Positions 1 to 9,222 are shown, counted from the stretch's first letter. The stretch is DNA of 64,000 nt from JANQRX01 sp963663975 (GCA_963663975.2 CAXXRA010000015.1:682001-746000); one strand, 5' to 3'. Notes: generated by a model not told the origin, from the letters alone. A program made the numbers and translations.

Positions 1-913
1 TGACTTCCGCGGCATCGTTCGCGGCTTCGGCCGAGCGTCCCGAGGAGACCTCGAATAGGACGTACCAATCGTGGCGGCCGGCCAACGGGTCACGGGTTCC
101 CGGCACGTGACGCAGCACAAGCTCGAGCGCCAGCCGAGGCATGAGTTCGAAAGCCGTGAGATCGCTTGCGGACGTCTCTCGTGCAATGGTCAGAAGCCGC
201 AGCGCGGCGGCCGGTGACGGCACGCCACAGAACACCACCGCCTTTGCCAGCGGCCGGGGGAACAGTTTCAATGCCGCCGCGGTGATGATCCCCAGCGACC
301 CCTCAGCGCCGATGAAAAGCTGTTTCAGATCGTAGCCGGTGTTGTCTTTTCTGAGGGTCCGCAGCCCGTCCCAGACCTCGCCGGTGGCGAGGACCACCTC
401 GATCCCCAGCACCAGATCACGCGTCGTGCCGTAGGCCAGCACCGCCGTACCGCCGGCATTGGTCGACAAATTGCCGCCGATCTGGCACGAGCCTTCCGAG
501 GCCAGGGTGAGGGGGAACATGCGGTCGACCGCACCGGCGGCGTCCTGCACCGCAGCCAAGGTCATGCCGGCTTCGGCGATCAGATAATCGCCGGTCGCGT
601 TGATCTCGCGGACCTGTGCCAGGCGTGTCAGTGAGACGATGATGTCCATGCCACCCTGGCGTGGGACCTGTCCGCCGACCAGACCGGTATTGCCGCCCTG
701 GGGGACCAGCGCGGTTCCGGTGGTGTTGGCCAGTCGGACGATCGCCGCCACCTGGTCGACGGTGCCGGGACGAAGGACCAGGGCCGCCCCTTGCCGAAAC
801 AGGCCGCGGGGTTCCTCCACATAGGCCGCCATGTCGCCGGGGTCGCTCAGCGCATAGCGCTCCCCGACAATATCGACAAAGCCTGTGAGAGGCGGCGTGA
901 TGGCGGCATTCAT
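1..913 (-). CDS. FAD-linked oxidase (GlcD / D-2-hydroxyacid dehydrogenase type), 3' part outside window
   Basis: Reading the minus strand from the ATG at 913 gives an open frame to the window edge (304 codons seen, no stop). Near residues 50-65 is the PCMH-type FAD-binding signature, with a PQGGNTGLVGGQ stretch, followed by a second flavin-contacting segment with GGNLSTNAGG. This is the layout of FAD-dependent oxidases that oxidise glycolate, D-lactate or D-2-hydroxyglutarate. The C-terminal FAD-oxidase domain that would help choose the substrate is only partly visible. The gene is divergent from fabI, with about 146 bp between the starts. Family assignment is firm; the exact substrate is not known. 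Confidence 0.85.
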   Translation of the reverse strand, partial: MNAAITPPLTGFVDIVGERYALSDPGDMAAYVEEPRGLFRQGAALVLRPGTVDQVAAIVRLANTTGTALVPQGGNTGLVGGQVPRQGGMDIIVSLTRLAQVREINATGDYLIAEAGMTLAAVQDAAGAVDRMFPLTLASEGSCQIGGNLSTNAGGTAVLAYGTTRDLVLGIEVVLATGEVWDGLRTLRKDNTGYDLKQLFIGAEGSLGIITAAALKLFPRPLAKAVVFCGVPSPAAALRLLTIARETSASDLTAFELMPRLALELVLRHVPGTRDPLAGRHDWYVLFEVSSGRSAEAANDAAEV

Positions 914-1059
914 GGAGGCCCGGATACTAGGGCCCCGGCGGGCGAGGAGTCGAGGAAGGGCCGGGCTGGCCAGTGCCCGTCCTGGCCATGGCCGGTTTGC
1001 TTGATGCCGCAGCGGCCGTGTGCGATAGGAGGCGCCGCCGCAGGGAAGGTAGGGGACCG

Positions 1060-1866
1060 ATGGCAGGACTGATGGCGGGCAAACGGGGCCTGGTTCTGGG
1101 CGTCGCCAACAACCGCTCCATCGCCTGGGGCATCGCCAAGGCGATTCACGACGAGGGCGGTGAAATTGCCTTCACCTACCAAAGCGATTCGCTGCGGCGC
1201 AGGGTCGAACCGCTTTCGGAAGAACTCGGCGGGCACGTCATCGGCCACTGCGATGTTGCCGATGAAGCGACCATCGATGCCGTCTTCGCCAACCTTGCCA
1301 AGCTGTGGGACCGTCTCGATTTTGTTGTCCATGCGGTGGCGTTTTCCGATCGTGAGCAACTGACCGGCCGCTACGTCGAAACCACCGCCGACAACTTCGC
1401 CAACACCATGCTGATCTCGTGCTACTCGCTGACCGCCTTGGCCAGGCGCGCTGAAAAGCTGATGACGGAAGGCGGTTCGATCCTGACGCTGACCTATTAT
1501 GGCGCCGAGAAGGTCATGCCCCACTACAACGTGATGGGGGTGGCCAAGGCGGCGCTCGAAGCCAGCGTCCGCTATTTGGCCGTCGACCTCGGTAAAAGCG
1601 GCATTCGCGTCAACGCCGTTTCGGCCGGCCCGATCAGGACTCTGGCGTCGTCCGGCATTGGCGATTTTCGCTACATCCTCAAATGGAACGAGTACAACTC
1701 GCCCCTGGGCCGGACGGTGTCGACCAGCGAGGTCGGCAGCTCTGCGGTCTATCTCCTGTCCGATCTGTCGCGGGCGGTGACCGGCGAGGTGCACCACGTC
1801 GATTCCGGCTACCATGTGGTCGGTATGAAGGCCGTCGACGCCCCTGATTTGACCAAGATCGACTGA
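1060..1866 (+). CDS. fabI: Enoyl-[acyl-carrier-protein] reductase (NADH), FabI
   Basis: A 268-aa short-chain dehydrogenase-fold protein that performs the last reduction in each cycle of type II fatty acid synthesis. The N-terminus carries the FabI cofactor loop (GVANNRSIAWG, residues 14-24). The catalytic pair is Tyr156 and Lys163 in YNVMGVAK, with the usual Y-x6-K spacing. The start at 1060 gives a normal FabI N-terminus; the frame stays open upstream to 973, but that extension does not look like FabI. It is followed after 37 bp by the histidine phosphatase and then aroC, a neighbourhood common in alphaproteobacteria. Confidence 0.95.
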   Translation: MAGLMAGKRGLVLGVANNRSIAWGIAKAIHDEGGEIAFTYQSDSLRRRVEPLSEELGGHVIGHCDVADEATIDAVFANLAKLWDRLDFVVHAVAFSDREQLTGRYVETTADNFANTMLISCYSLTALARRAEKLMTEGGSILTLTYYGAEKVMPHYNVMGVAKAALEASVRYLAVDLGKSGIRVNAVSAGPIRTLASSGIGDFRYILKWNEYNSPLGRTVSTSEVGSSAVYLLSDLSRAVTGEVHHVDSGYHVVGMKAVDAPDLTKID

Positions 1867-1903
1867 TCGGCAGTCGAACCCCCTTTTGCGGCCAATCGAC
1901 GCC

Positions 1904-2491
1904 ATGTCGGATATCCCCACGCTCGTCCTTTTGCGTCACGGTGAGACCGACTGGAACCGCCAGGCCAGGCTGCAGGGCCAGCGCGACATTCCGCTGAACG
2001 ATCTCGGCCGGGCGCAGGCGGCGCGCAATGGCCGGGCGCTGTCCAGGGCCATCACCGATATCGCCGGATACGATTTTGTCGCCAGCCCGATGTCGCGGGC
2101 ACGCGAGACCATGGAGATCGCGCGCACCGCCATGGGATTGTCGCCAACGGCATACATCCGCGATGATCGCCTGATGGAACTCACCTTCGGCGACTGGGAA
2201 GGTCTCACGCTGGACGAGGTCAGGAAGCGAGATGGTGAGGCGGCGGCACGACGCGACGCAGACAAATGGAGACATAATCCGCCCGGCGGCGAGAGCTACC
2301 AACAGCTGGCGGCACGGGTCGCGCCGTGGCTGTCGGCGCTGCGCCGCCCGACCGTGGTCGTGGCCCATGGCGGCATTGCGCGGGTCCTGCGGATCAGGCT
2401 GTTGGGTGAGGATCCACTGGTCGCCGTCGCTGCCCCAATCGCCCAGGATAAAGTGTTCCTGTGGCGCGACGGTCGCGCCGAATACATATGA
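1904..2491 (+). CDS. Histidine phosphatase family protein (phosphoglycerate mutase-like)
   Basis: A 195-aa protein with the branch-1 histidine phosphatase motif LRHGETDWN at residues 10-18; the His is the phospho-acceptor. A later AHGGIARV segment supplies the second catalytic His. Family members include phosphoglycerate mutases and small-molecule phosphatases; the substrate cannot be told from sequence. The ATG at 1904 is preferred over a TTG at 1886. The last 95 bp of the gene are duplicated at 3652, where they form a 3' fragment next to aroC. A 1.15-kb AT-rich insert therefore separates this gene from its expected neighbour. Confidence 0.88.
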   Translation: MSDIPTLVLLRHGETDWNRQARLQGQRDIPLNDLGRAQAARNGRALSRAITDIAGYDFVASPMSRARETMEIARTAMGLSPTAYIRDDRLMELTFGDWEGLTLDEVRKRDGEAAARRDADKWRHNPPGGESYQQLAARVAPWLSALRRPTVVVAHGGIARVLRIRLLGEDPLVAVAAPIAQDKVFLWRDGRAEYI

Positions 2492-2498
2492 AGATCGC
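2397..2498 (+). repeat. 102-bp direct repeat, copy 1 (3' end of histidine phosphatase gene)
   Basis: Matches 3652-3753 with a single visible difference (ggatcc versus ggaccc). This copy completes the intact phosphatase gene and extends 7 bp past its stop. The pair brackets an AT-rich island. Confidence 0.93.
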
Positions 2499-2669
2499 TG
2501 CACTTTACCGCAAATTGGTATCTGAGTTAAGATCAAACCGTCTATCTACTACACTCAATAATCTTACGATCGGATACATTGCTCACGCCCGTCAAATCGC
2601 CTTGGACCTCATCGTGAGCAACAATTGCTTGCTAAGCGAGTCCGAGATGCCAAATGTCGGATCCAGAAA

Positions 2670-3258
2670 ATGCAGATGAGGAAGCTGGAAATATCGTATC
2701 AAACGTTGGCTGACGCCGTGTTTGATGTCGATCGCAATCCGGACCAACCGGTCAGCGAAAATCAACTTGTCTTTTTGGTCGAACGTCGCGATAAGTTAGT
2801 TCATCGTACCGAACGGTATATGTTGTTTCTGGTATCGATTCTCATTCTCATATTTCTCGAAATAAATGAATTCATTCGAATCACTACGCTATTCGGTTTA
2901 AACCTCGAAGCGGTGTCGAAGGAGTCTATCGATGGACGCACTCTATTTGTATTTGGGTTTCTACTAATTGGTAATTTAATTGCATTGTTACACTCTGGCG
3001 CGATGTCAAAACTCTGGCGCGATGTCAAAATTTTTTCTGCTGGAGAGATTGATAGAAAGATCGATAAAGGAAGCCTACGTTGGGCGTGAGCAGATCATAT
3101 CATTAGTCGCGATGAGTTTTTTTCCTCTCGTCTATAATGTCTTGGCCGGGTATACGAATTCTCTGAAAATAAAACCAGGAATACTAGCATATATACAATA
3201 TTGCCACTATGCGACTCTTATAATGGCACCTCTTGCTTACATATATTTTATCTTGTAG
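2670..3258 (+). pseudogene. Membrane protein gene broken by a 19-bp tandem duplication
   Basis: The first frame (ATG 2670, or an upstream TTG at 2625) encodes a charged N-terminus and two hydrophobic helices, then runs on out of frame to a stop at 3089. A second frame, ending at 3258, encodes two more hydrophobic helices. The switch falls exactly on a 19-bp tandem duplication (2992-3029). Removing one unit joins the frames at SGAMSK-FFLLERL and gives one protein of about 189 aa with four predicted membrane segments. Codon use is AT-rich, unlike the neighbours. I do not recognise the family. Confidence 0.72.
2992..3029 (+). repeat. 19-bp tandem duplication causing a frameshift
   Basis: The unit actctggcgcgatgtcaaa occurs twice back to back (2992-3010 and 3011-3029). 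Nineteen is not a multiple of three, so the duplication shifts the reading frame of the surrounding membrane gene. Confidence 0.95.
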
Positions 3259-3278
3259 TTTTATTTCAGGGATTGGTG

Positions 3279-3353
3279 ATGTTGACAAAAAGCGATAGTT
3301 ACTTTGTATCAGTAGGGTTTGTGGCGATATTGATAGTGGCCAACTTGACTTGA
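3279..3353 (+). CDS. Possible 24-aa hydrophobic peptide or truncated gene start
   Basis: An ATG 7 nt downstream of AGGGA begins a 24-codon frame: a short polar start (MLTKSDSYF) followed by a hydrophobic run, then TGA. It could be a small membrane peptide or the start of a transporter gene truncated by the island. It sits 20 bp after the broken membrane gene. The ribosome-binding site is the only support beyond hydrophobicity. Confidence 0.3.
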   Translation: MLTKSDSYFVSVGFVAILIVANLT

Positions 3354-3651
3354 TAACGTTGCCACTCCACGCTTTTACATTTTTTCCACGTGTGAAATCG
3401 GGTGAATCAAATCAATTTGCACAATCGTGATTTCGCGTGCTGTGTTCGGCTGGCGTTTGTCGACAACTGTAGCGCAAACGGCGGAAACAAAGGCAATCAG
3501 CGAAAACCGTCGCCAAGGTCGAGTCGGTCAGTCATCTTCCGCACGGCCTGGACCAGCCGACCAAGAGCCGATTCTCATACGGGCTGGAAGGTCTGTGCCT
3601 GTCGTTCTGGCTTGCCATTCTACGGCGCTGCCCGCGGATATCACAGGAAAT
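3354..3651. other. No recognisable gene in the right part of the island
   Basis: I see no supported gene here. The last 60 bp weakly resemble the part of the phosphatase gene that precedes the repeat, so the donor DNA may have carried a diverged homologue of that gene. Confidence 0.4.
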
Positions 3652-3753
3652 GGCTGTTGGGTGAGGACCCACTGGTCGCCGTCGCTGCCCCAATCGCCCA
3701 GGATAAAGTGTTCCTGTGGCGCGACGGTCGCGCCGAATACATATGAAGATCGC
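3652..3753 (+). repeat. 102-bp direct repeat, copy 2 (phosphatase 3' fragment)
   Basis: Second copy of the phosphatase 3' end, with its stop codon at 3744-3746, lying 90 bp upstream of aroC. It is not preceded by the rest of the gene. It probably marks the original phosphatase-aroC junction. Confidence 0.9.
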
Positions 3754-3842
3754 CTCGGTTTGGCGGACGGCAACGATCATGATTTTTTTGACGGCCGTGT
3801 CAGCCTTGCCTAGAACGTGCCAATTGAGCAAAGCAGGCCGGT

Positions 3843-4934
3843 ATGTCGCACAACACCTTCGGTCACCTTTTCCGCCTCACCACCTGGGGTGAAAGCCACG
3901 GGCCGGCGATCGGCTGCGTGGTCGATGGCTGCCCGCCGCGCCTGTCGATTTCCCAGGAGGACATCCAGCACTACATGGATCGCCGCCGGCCGGGCCAGTC
4001 GCGGTTCACCACCCAGCGTCGCGAGCCCGACCACGTCACCATCCTTTCGGGCGTCTTCAGCGCCGAGGACGGCGAACAGCTGCTGACCACAGGTACGCCG
4101 ATTTCCATGCTGATCGAGAACGTCGACGCCCGCTCCAAGGATTATTCCGACATCAGTGAGGCCTATCGCCCCGGGCACGCCGACTTCACCTATCAGGCCA
4201 AATACGGGATCCGCGACTGGCGCGGAAGCGGCCGAGCTTCGGCCAGGGAGACGGCCTGTCGGGTCGCCGCCGGGGCAATCGCCCGCAAAGTGGTCCCCGG
4301 CATGGTGGTGCGCGGCGCGCTGGTCCAGGTCGGCCCTTACGCTATCGACCGAAGCCACTGGGACTGGGACGAAATCGACGAAAATCCGTTTTTCTGCCCC
4401 GACGCGGAAATGGCGGCGAACTGGGCGGAGTATCTGGACAATGTTCGCAAGCAGGGCTCCTCGGTCGGGGCGGTGATCGAGGTGATCGCCTACGGCATGC
4501 CGGCCGGCCTCGGCGCGCCGGTCTACGGCAAGCTCGACCAGGACCTTGCCTCAGGACTGATGTCGATCAACGCCGTCAAGGGCGTCGAGATCGGTGCGGG
4601 CTTTTCCGCCGCCAGCCTCACCGGCGAGGAAAACGCGGACGAATTACGGATCGGTCCGGACGGTGAGCCGCAATTCCAGTCCAACAATGCCGGCGGCATT
4701 CTCGGCGGCATCTCGACCGGACAGCCGATTGTCGCACGCTTCGCAGTGAAGCCGACCTCTTCCATCCTGACACCTCGTCGCAGCATCAACCAATCCGGCG
4801 AGGAGATAGACGTTTCGACCAAGGGCCGACACGACCCCTGCGTCGGCATTCGCGCAGTGCCGATCGGTGAGGCAATGGTCGCTCTGGTTCTGGCCGACCA
4901 TTATCTGCGCCACCGGGCGCAGGTCGGCGCCTAG
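3843..4934 (+). CDS. aroC: Chorismate synthase
   Basis: A 363-aa protein that converts 5-enolpyruvylshikimate-3-phosphate to chorismate using reduced FMN, the last step of the shikimate pathway. The N-terminus TFGHLFRLTTWGESHG is the standard family start, and a second signature with RPGHAD and RGSGRASARET follows near residues 110-140. The C-terminus is complete. It was probably in one run with fabI and the phosphatase before the AT-rich insertion. ribBA begins 4 bp after its stop. Confidence 0.97.
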   Translation: MSHNTFGHLFRLTTWGESHGPAIGCVVDGCPPRLSISQEDIQHYMDRRRPGQSRFTTQRREPDHVTILSGVFSAEDGEQLLTTGTPISMLIENVDARSKDYSDISEAYRPGHADFTYQAKYGIRDWRGSGRASARETACRVAAGAIARKVVPGMVVRGALVQVGPYAIDRSHWDWDEIDENPFFCPDAEMAANWAEYLDNVRKQGSSVGAVIEVIAYGMPAGLGAPVYGKLDQDLASGLMSINAVKGVEIGAGFSAASLTGEENADELRIGPDGEPQFQSNNAGGILGGISTGQPIVARFAVKPTSSILTPRRSINQSGEEIDVSTKGRHDPCVGIRAVPIGEAMVALVLADHYLRHRAQVGA

Positions 4935-4938
4935 CCCG

Positions 4939-6045
4939 ATGGACGAGCGAAGTGAACTTGTCGCCGCAGCGATTGCGGCCTTCGGCAACGGCGAAATTGT
5001 CGTCGTGACGGATGACGATGATCGCGAGAACGAAGGCGATCTGATTCTCGCCGCGGTCCACGCGACGCCCGAGAAACTCGGCTTCATCGTCCGCCATACC
5101 AGCGGCATCGTGTGCACACCGATACCGCCGGCGACGGCCCGGCGCCTGCAATTGCAGCCGATGGTGGCCGACAACACCACGCCTCAGTCGACGGCATTTA
5201 CCGTGTCGGTCGACTTCGGGCCCGGGCTGACGACAGGGATCTCCGCCGAGGAACGCTGCAACACCGTGCGCGCAATCGCCAACCCCAATGCGGGGCCACA
5301 GGAGTTCGTGCGGCCGGGCCATGTGTTTCCGCTGGTCGCGCGTGACGGCGGCGTTCTCATGCGATCGGGTCATACCGAGGCCGCGGTCGACCTCTGCCGG
5401 TTGGCCGACCTTGCCGAGGTCGGCGTCCTGGCCGAACTGGTCAATGATGACGGGACCGTCATGCGCGGGGCGCAGGTTACCGAATTTGCCGGCGAGCACG
5501 GACTGCGCGAGGTGTCCGTGGCCGATCTGATCGCGTGGCGGCAGCGGCGCGAGAAACTTGTCGACCGGGTGGCCAGTTTTTCGATCGCCACCCTTGCCGG
5601 GCCGGCCGAGGCGTTTTCATACCGCACGCCCTATGACGCGACCCAACACCTGGCCATCGTGTTCGGCGACATCGGTGACGGCAAGGATGTCCCGGTGCGA
5701 CTGCATCTTGAATCGGTTGCGGCCGATGTCTTCGGTGACACCCGTCCGCTCGACGGTTTCGTCCAGCGCTTCGCCGACCATGGGCGCGGCGTCATCGTCT
5801 ATCTTCGCGAAGGCGCGGTGGGTGTCGCCAGTAGTGCCGCGCGAGTCCGCGACGGTATCGACCGGCCGGAAAGTTCAACCACGGCGCGTGACGAGGAATG
5901 GCGTGAAGTCGGCCTCGGCGCCCAGATTCTGAAGGACCTCGGCGTCAATTCAATCCGGCTTTTTGCCAGCCGGGAGCGCCGTTATGTCGGCGTCAAGGGA
6001 TTCGGCATCGACATCTCCGCAACCGAGACGCTCGATGACGAGTGA
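4939..6045 (+). CDS. ribB: 3,4-dihydroxy-2-butanone-4-phosphate synthase with degenerate GTP cyclohydrolase II-like domain (RibBA-type)
   Basis: A 368-aa fusion. Residues 1-205 are a complete DHBP synthase (riboflavin pathway, from ribulose-5-phosphate): DRENEGDLILAA near residue 30, HTSGIVC, and the RSGHTEAAVDL segment near residue 150 are all intact. Residues 206-368 align with the GTP cyclohydrolase II domain but lack its zinc-binding cysteines: the usual C-x-SE region reads HLESVAADVFGDTRP here. The second domain is therefore unlikely to be an active RibA, a situation known in several alphaproteobacteria. The start at 4939 lies 4 bp past the aroC stop, so the two are probably co-transcribed. 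Confidence 0.92.
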   Translation: MDERSELVAAAIAAFGNGEIVVVTDDDDRENEGDLILAAVHATPEKLGFIVRHTSGIVCTPIPPATARRLQLQPMVADNTTPQSTAFTVSVDFGPGLTTGISAEERCNTVRAIANPNAGPQEFVRPGHVFPLVARDGGVLMRSGHTEAAVDLCRLADLAEVGVLAELVNDDGTVMRGAQVTEFAGEHGLREVSVADLIAWRQRREKLVDRVASFSIATLAGPAEAFSYRTPYDATQHLAIVFGDIGDGKDVPVRLHLESVAADVFGDTRPLDGFVQRFADHGRGVIVYLREGAVGVASSAARVRDGIDRPESSTTARDEEWREVGLGAQILKDLGVNSIRLFASRERRYVGVKGFGIDISATETLDDE

Positions 6046-6408
6046 TCAGGGCGCGTACTCGTAAAAAGTCGCGGCTGTCCGATCCGTCGCCGTGGCAGTT
6101 GTCAGGGGCGTTCCCGACATCGCGACGCAAACTCACGACGGCTGAAATGTGCCGACAACGGACGTGGCCAGCAAAATTGCAGTTCGAAGTCAGTGTTACC
6201 GTTGCGCTACCGGTAGAAAATTGCTCCGCCCCAGTTCAATGGTCAGGTGCAGTGAGGTGCAGCGGAGAAGGTTCGATCCGCCGATCCGGTCCATCGCGCA
6301 GTGAAGACAGCGGTCCGGCTTCCCTTGAATCTGTCGGAAGGGTACAATGGTCCTTGTTTCCAAGTCTCGTTTGGAAATGCGGTATCGGGGAACAATGGAG
6401 GTATTTCT
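6046..6408. other. Intergenic region without recognised genes
   Basis: Between ribBA and the chimeric membrane gene I see no convincing gene, RNA or terminator. A good ribosome-binding site (ggagg, 6397-6401) at the right end belongs to the next gene. Confidence 0.5.
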
Positions 6409-7020
6409 ATGCCACGGGAAAATCCTTTGCTGCGGACAGGTGCCATCGTGATGCTTGTGGGGGCTCTGAGCTTCATAGGCTATGCGGTCGTATTCTTTTT
6501 CAGCAATTTTGGTAAAGGGTTCGAACTGGGAGTTGATACTCTTGGCGGCCTGACTCAAGATGACCTGAATGCCGTGAATCCTGCGATCGTGCCGTATATT
6601 GGACATCTTCATATTGCCACGGCCGGATTTATTGCTTCAACCGGTATCGCGGTAGCAGCCCTTGCTTGGTATGGCGTGCAACGTGGTGAATGGTGGGCAT
6701 GGGTCACTGCTGTGGTGTCACCCGTCGTAGCACTAGCTGTCGCTCTGCCGATGCATTACCTGAATCTTTTCACCTACAACTGGCTGACTCACCTCGGGCC
6801 AACCGATCTGCATGTCGGCGATCATGTCCTGATGGGTATCGGCAACGGCGACAATCCTGGCCGTGGTCGAGGGTACTGGTCCGCCATCGACAATCTCCTC
6901 GCCAGGGGGCTCGATCCGACACTGCCCCGGCTGTTCATCGTCGATGGCGCGAAGGCGCTCAGCAAAGGATCCGAAACACCTTCGGTGTGGCCGCCGCCAT
7001 CCACTGCCAGGTCCACGTAA
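6409..7020 (+). pseudogene. Membrane protein truncated by and fused to an IS256-type transposase remnant
   Basis: The ATG at 6409 follows GGAGG. Residues 1-145 form a small membrane protein with hydrophobic segments at about 11-31, 64-88 and 98-116. From about position 6844 the same frame continues into IS256-family transposase sequence (DPTLPRLFIVDGAKALSK), out of register with the native protein, and stops at 7020. The 203-aa reading frame is thus a chimera, and the last helix of the original protein is probably lost. An 18-bp stretch of this gene (6622-6639) recurs at 7116-7133, so a second scrap of the gene may lie beyond the transposase remnant. Confidence 0.7.
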
Positions 7021-7115
7021 CATCATCGAAAACGAACATTTGCACGCGAGCGTCAAGAAGGATCGTCAGGCCCGATTGCACTGGACTGAAGGCCGAAGCT
7101 CGCTCGCTTGCCGGC
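6844..7115 (+). pseudogene. IS256-family transposase fragment (frameshifted)
   Basis: Conceptual translation across frames gives DPTLPRLFIVDGAKALSK, then RNTFGVAAAIHCQVH, then NIIE and HLHASVKK. Together these match the central part of IS256-family transposases around the second catalytic Asp. At least two indels separate the pieces, and both ends of the element are missing. Confidence 0.7.
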
Positions 7116-7261
7116 GCCGGATTTATTGCTTCAGGTATCGCAACTTCAAATGAAAGCTCACTGTGACCGCCGCCACGCCCGCCGCTGCCCAACTCGGAAA
7201 CGTGAGGAGCACTTGAGAAAGGCTTGCAGATAACGTGAAGGCAGCATAGCTGTTGCGTGAC

Positions 7262-8968
7262 GAGAGTAGAAACGGCGTGTAGAAACGTTTTTCGATCGGA
7301 TCTCCGAGCCGCCGATATTTGGGCAATGAGAAGCGGCGGGCGAGTTTGGGCTCGGATCGGCGCCGAGCAGGCCGCTATTGGGGTCTGGGATGCGCGAGCG
7401 AGGTCAAACTGCCGGTGTGACGGCCCTCACGCCCGGATCGCCGCCATCAGCGGGCGGATGCCGATGATGTTCATGACCCGGGTGAGATTGTAGGCGAGCA
7501 CATTCAGCGCCATCTCGGTGCGGACGTTTTTGAGTCGCTTCATCAAGAAGCCCATCCACATCTTGATCGTGCCGAAGGGATGCTCGACCGTCTCGCGACG
7601 CTGGCGCATCTTGTCCGGGTTCTCATCAAGCCGCCGCTGAACAGCTTCGAGAAGATGTTCATGCTCCCAGCGAGCGACGCTGGCGCATCTTGTCCGGGCG
7701 CTCCGAGAAGATGTTCATGACCCGGCGCTCCTTGCCGGTGGTGCACTTGTCCTTGATGGCGCATGTCTGACACACATTGGTCCAGTACCGGCGTAGGACC
7801 AACCCATTCTCCTCGGTCGTGTAGCGATAGGTCAGCCGTTCGCCGGCGGGGCAGATGTAGACGTCGTCCTCAACCACATAACGGAAGTCCTGCTTGCCAT
7901 AGCGACCTTTGGCCTTGACGCCTGAGGTGATCGGTTTGGGCAACGTGACCGTGATGTCCGCCTCGTGGCAGGCCAGGATCTCCAGACTTGAGAAGTAGCC
8001 CCGATCGGCAACGACATCGAGTTCGTCCACCCCCAGGACGGCCTTGGTCTTCTTGGACATCGGTGACAGCTGCGCCCGATCGGTCCCGACGTTCGTCACA
8101 TCATGGGCAACGATCAGATGGTGATCGATCTCAACGCTGGCCTGGACATTGTAGCCGACAACGCCCGATCCCCGGCCGCTGGTCGCCATGGAGCGCGCAT
8201 CTGGATCGGTAAGCGAGATCTGCCTGTCGGGCGTTGCAAGCATCCGGGCTTTAAGGCCCTCAAGACGCACCATCTCTTGCTTGAGCCGTCCAATCTTCTC
8301 CTTCAGCTGTTCGGTCTTGGCCGCCAATGCCTCCGACGGTTCCTGCCGGTCGGCGGTGTCGAGCTGATGTAGATAGCGTGCGACGCTGTCCTCGATCTGC
8401 AGCAGGCGTCGCTGCATCTTAGCGCGAGTGAAGTTCCGGTCCCGGTTGTTGACTGCCTTGAACTTGGAACCGTCGATCGCGACGCTGGCCGCAGCAAGCA
8501 GGCACAGCTGCCGGCACAGCTGCACGAACTGCGCGCAAACCCGGCGGATCGCACGGCCATTGTCCTTGCGGAAGTCGGCAATCGTTTTGTGATCAGGAGC
8601 CAGACGGCCCGTCAGCCACATCACTTCGACATTGCGACCGGCTTCACGCTCGAGACGGCGGCTCGACTGAACTCGGTTGAGATAACCGTAGATGTAAAGC
8701 TTCAGGAGAACCGATGGGTGGTACGACGGCCGACCGGTCGCCTTTGGATCGACACCGCCGAACCCGAGTTCGCCGAGATCGAGTTCGTCAACAAAAACGT
8801 CAATCACCCGAACCGGATTGTCTTCATCAATCCAGTCGTCCAGCAGCACCGGGAACAAAGTGCCTTGCTCGCGATCAACGCCTTCCACAAAACGCTTCAT
8901 CAGACCCTCCCGCCGCACGGATCAGGAGAACCATAACACCCGCAGCGTTTTTACACAGCCAGGGTCAC
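7262..8968 (-). mobile_element. IS1182-family element, copy 1 (defective)
   Basis: Nearly identical to the intact copy 3 at 13626-15302 and in the same orientation. The right end (acacagccagggtcac) matches copy 3. The left end is scrambled: the 6 bp gctgac are missing and agaaacgg appears twice. The transposase inside is frameshifted. Confidence 0.88.
7427..8900 (-). pseudogene. IS1182-family transposase, inactivated copy 1
   Basis: Compared with copy 3 this gene has lost 9 bp (residues ATH of GATHF) near 7547 and gained a 43-bp scrambled partial duplication near 7673-7716. The net change of +34 bp shifts the frame: the N-terminal 390 or so residues end in a stop at 7659, and the C-terminal piece with the catalytic Glu (TVEHPFGTIKMWMG) is left in another frame. 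Start ATG 8900 follows GGGAGGG, as in copy 3. Confidence 0.9.
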
Positions 8969-9222
8969 GGAGCCGTCGGACCACGGAAAATCGACGAGCG
9001 GTTTACCCCTACAAGCGGACATCAGGCGGCGGGTGCATCACTTCCGTTCTGTCACAAACCCGGCCATTCTAGGATCGTTGTCGAGTGAACCATCCGGGAA
9101 AGTTGGTTCAACTGTGACACCAAAAGGTCGAGGATGGTAAACTCGGGGCGTCAACGCGATCCGCTAATCCTGATTGGCAGTTTTCACCGGCCTTAGTGGA
9201 CGCACAGCGGCGGGAGAACGCC
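8969..9222. other. Intergenic region between IS1182 copy 1 and the VOC gene
   Basis: I see no gene here. A GGGAGAACGCC ribosome-binding region at the right end serves the VOC protein. Confidence 0.5.

Larger units (their letters stand above)
2499..3651. mobile_element. AT-rich inserted island between 102-bp direct repeats
   Basis: About 1.15 kb of DNA, clearly richer in A+T than the flanking genes, lies between the two copies of the phosphatase 3' end. It holds one broken four-helix membrane gene, a possible 24-codon hydrophobic peptide and otherwise nothing recognised. No transposase, integrase or inverted repeats are seen. Its base composition and the duplicated border argue for acquisition from another source, perhaps by single-crossover recombination through the short homology; this mechanism is inference. 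Confidence 0.7.

Noticed and set aside
910..1920. Long minus-strand open frame opposite fabI (336 codons)
   Set aside because: It is the antisense shadow of fabI; high GC leaves long open frames on the other strand. It has no motif or ribosome-binding site.
6046..6408. A structured RNA upstream of the chimeric membrane gene
   Set aside because: Only short imperfect repeats are visible (for example ggtgcag twice); no known RNA motif could be recognised.
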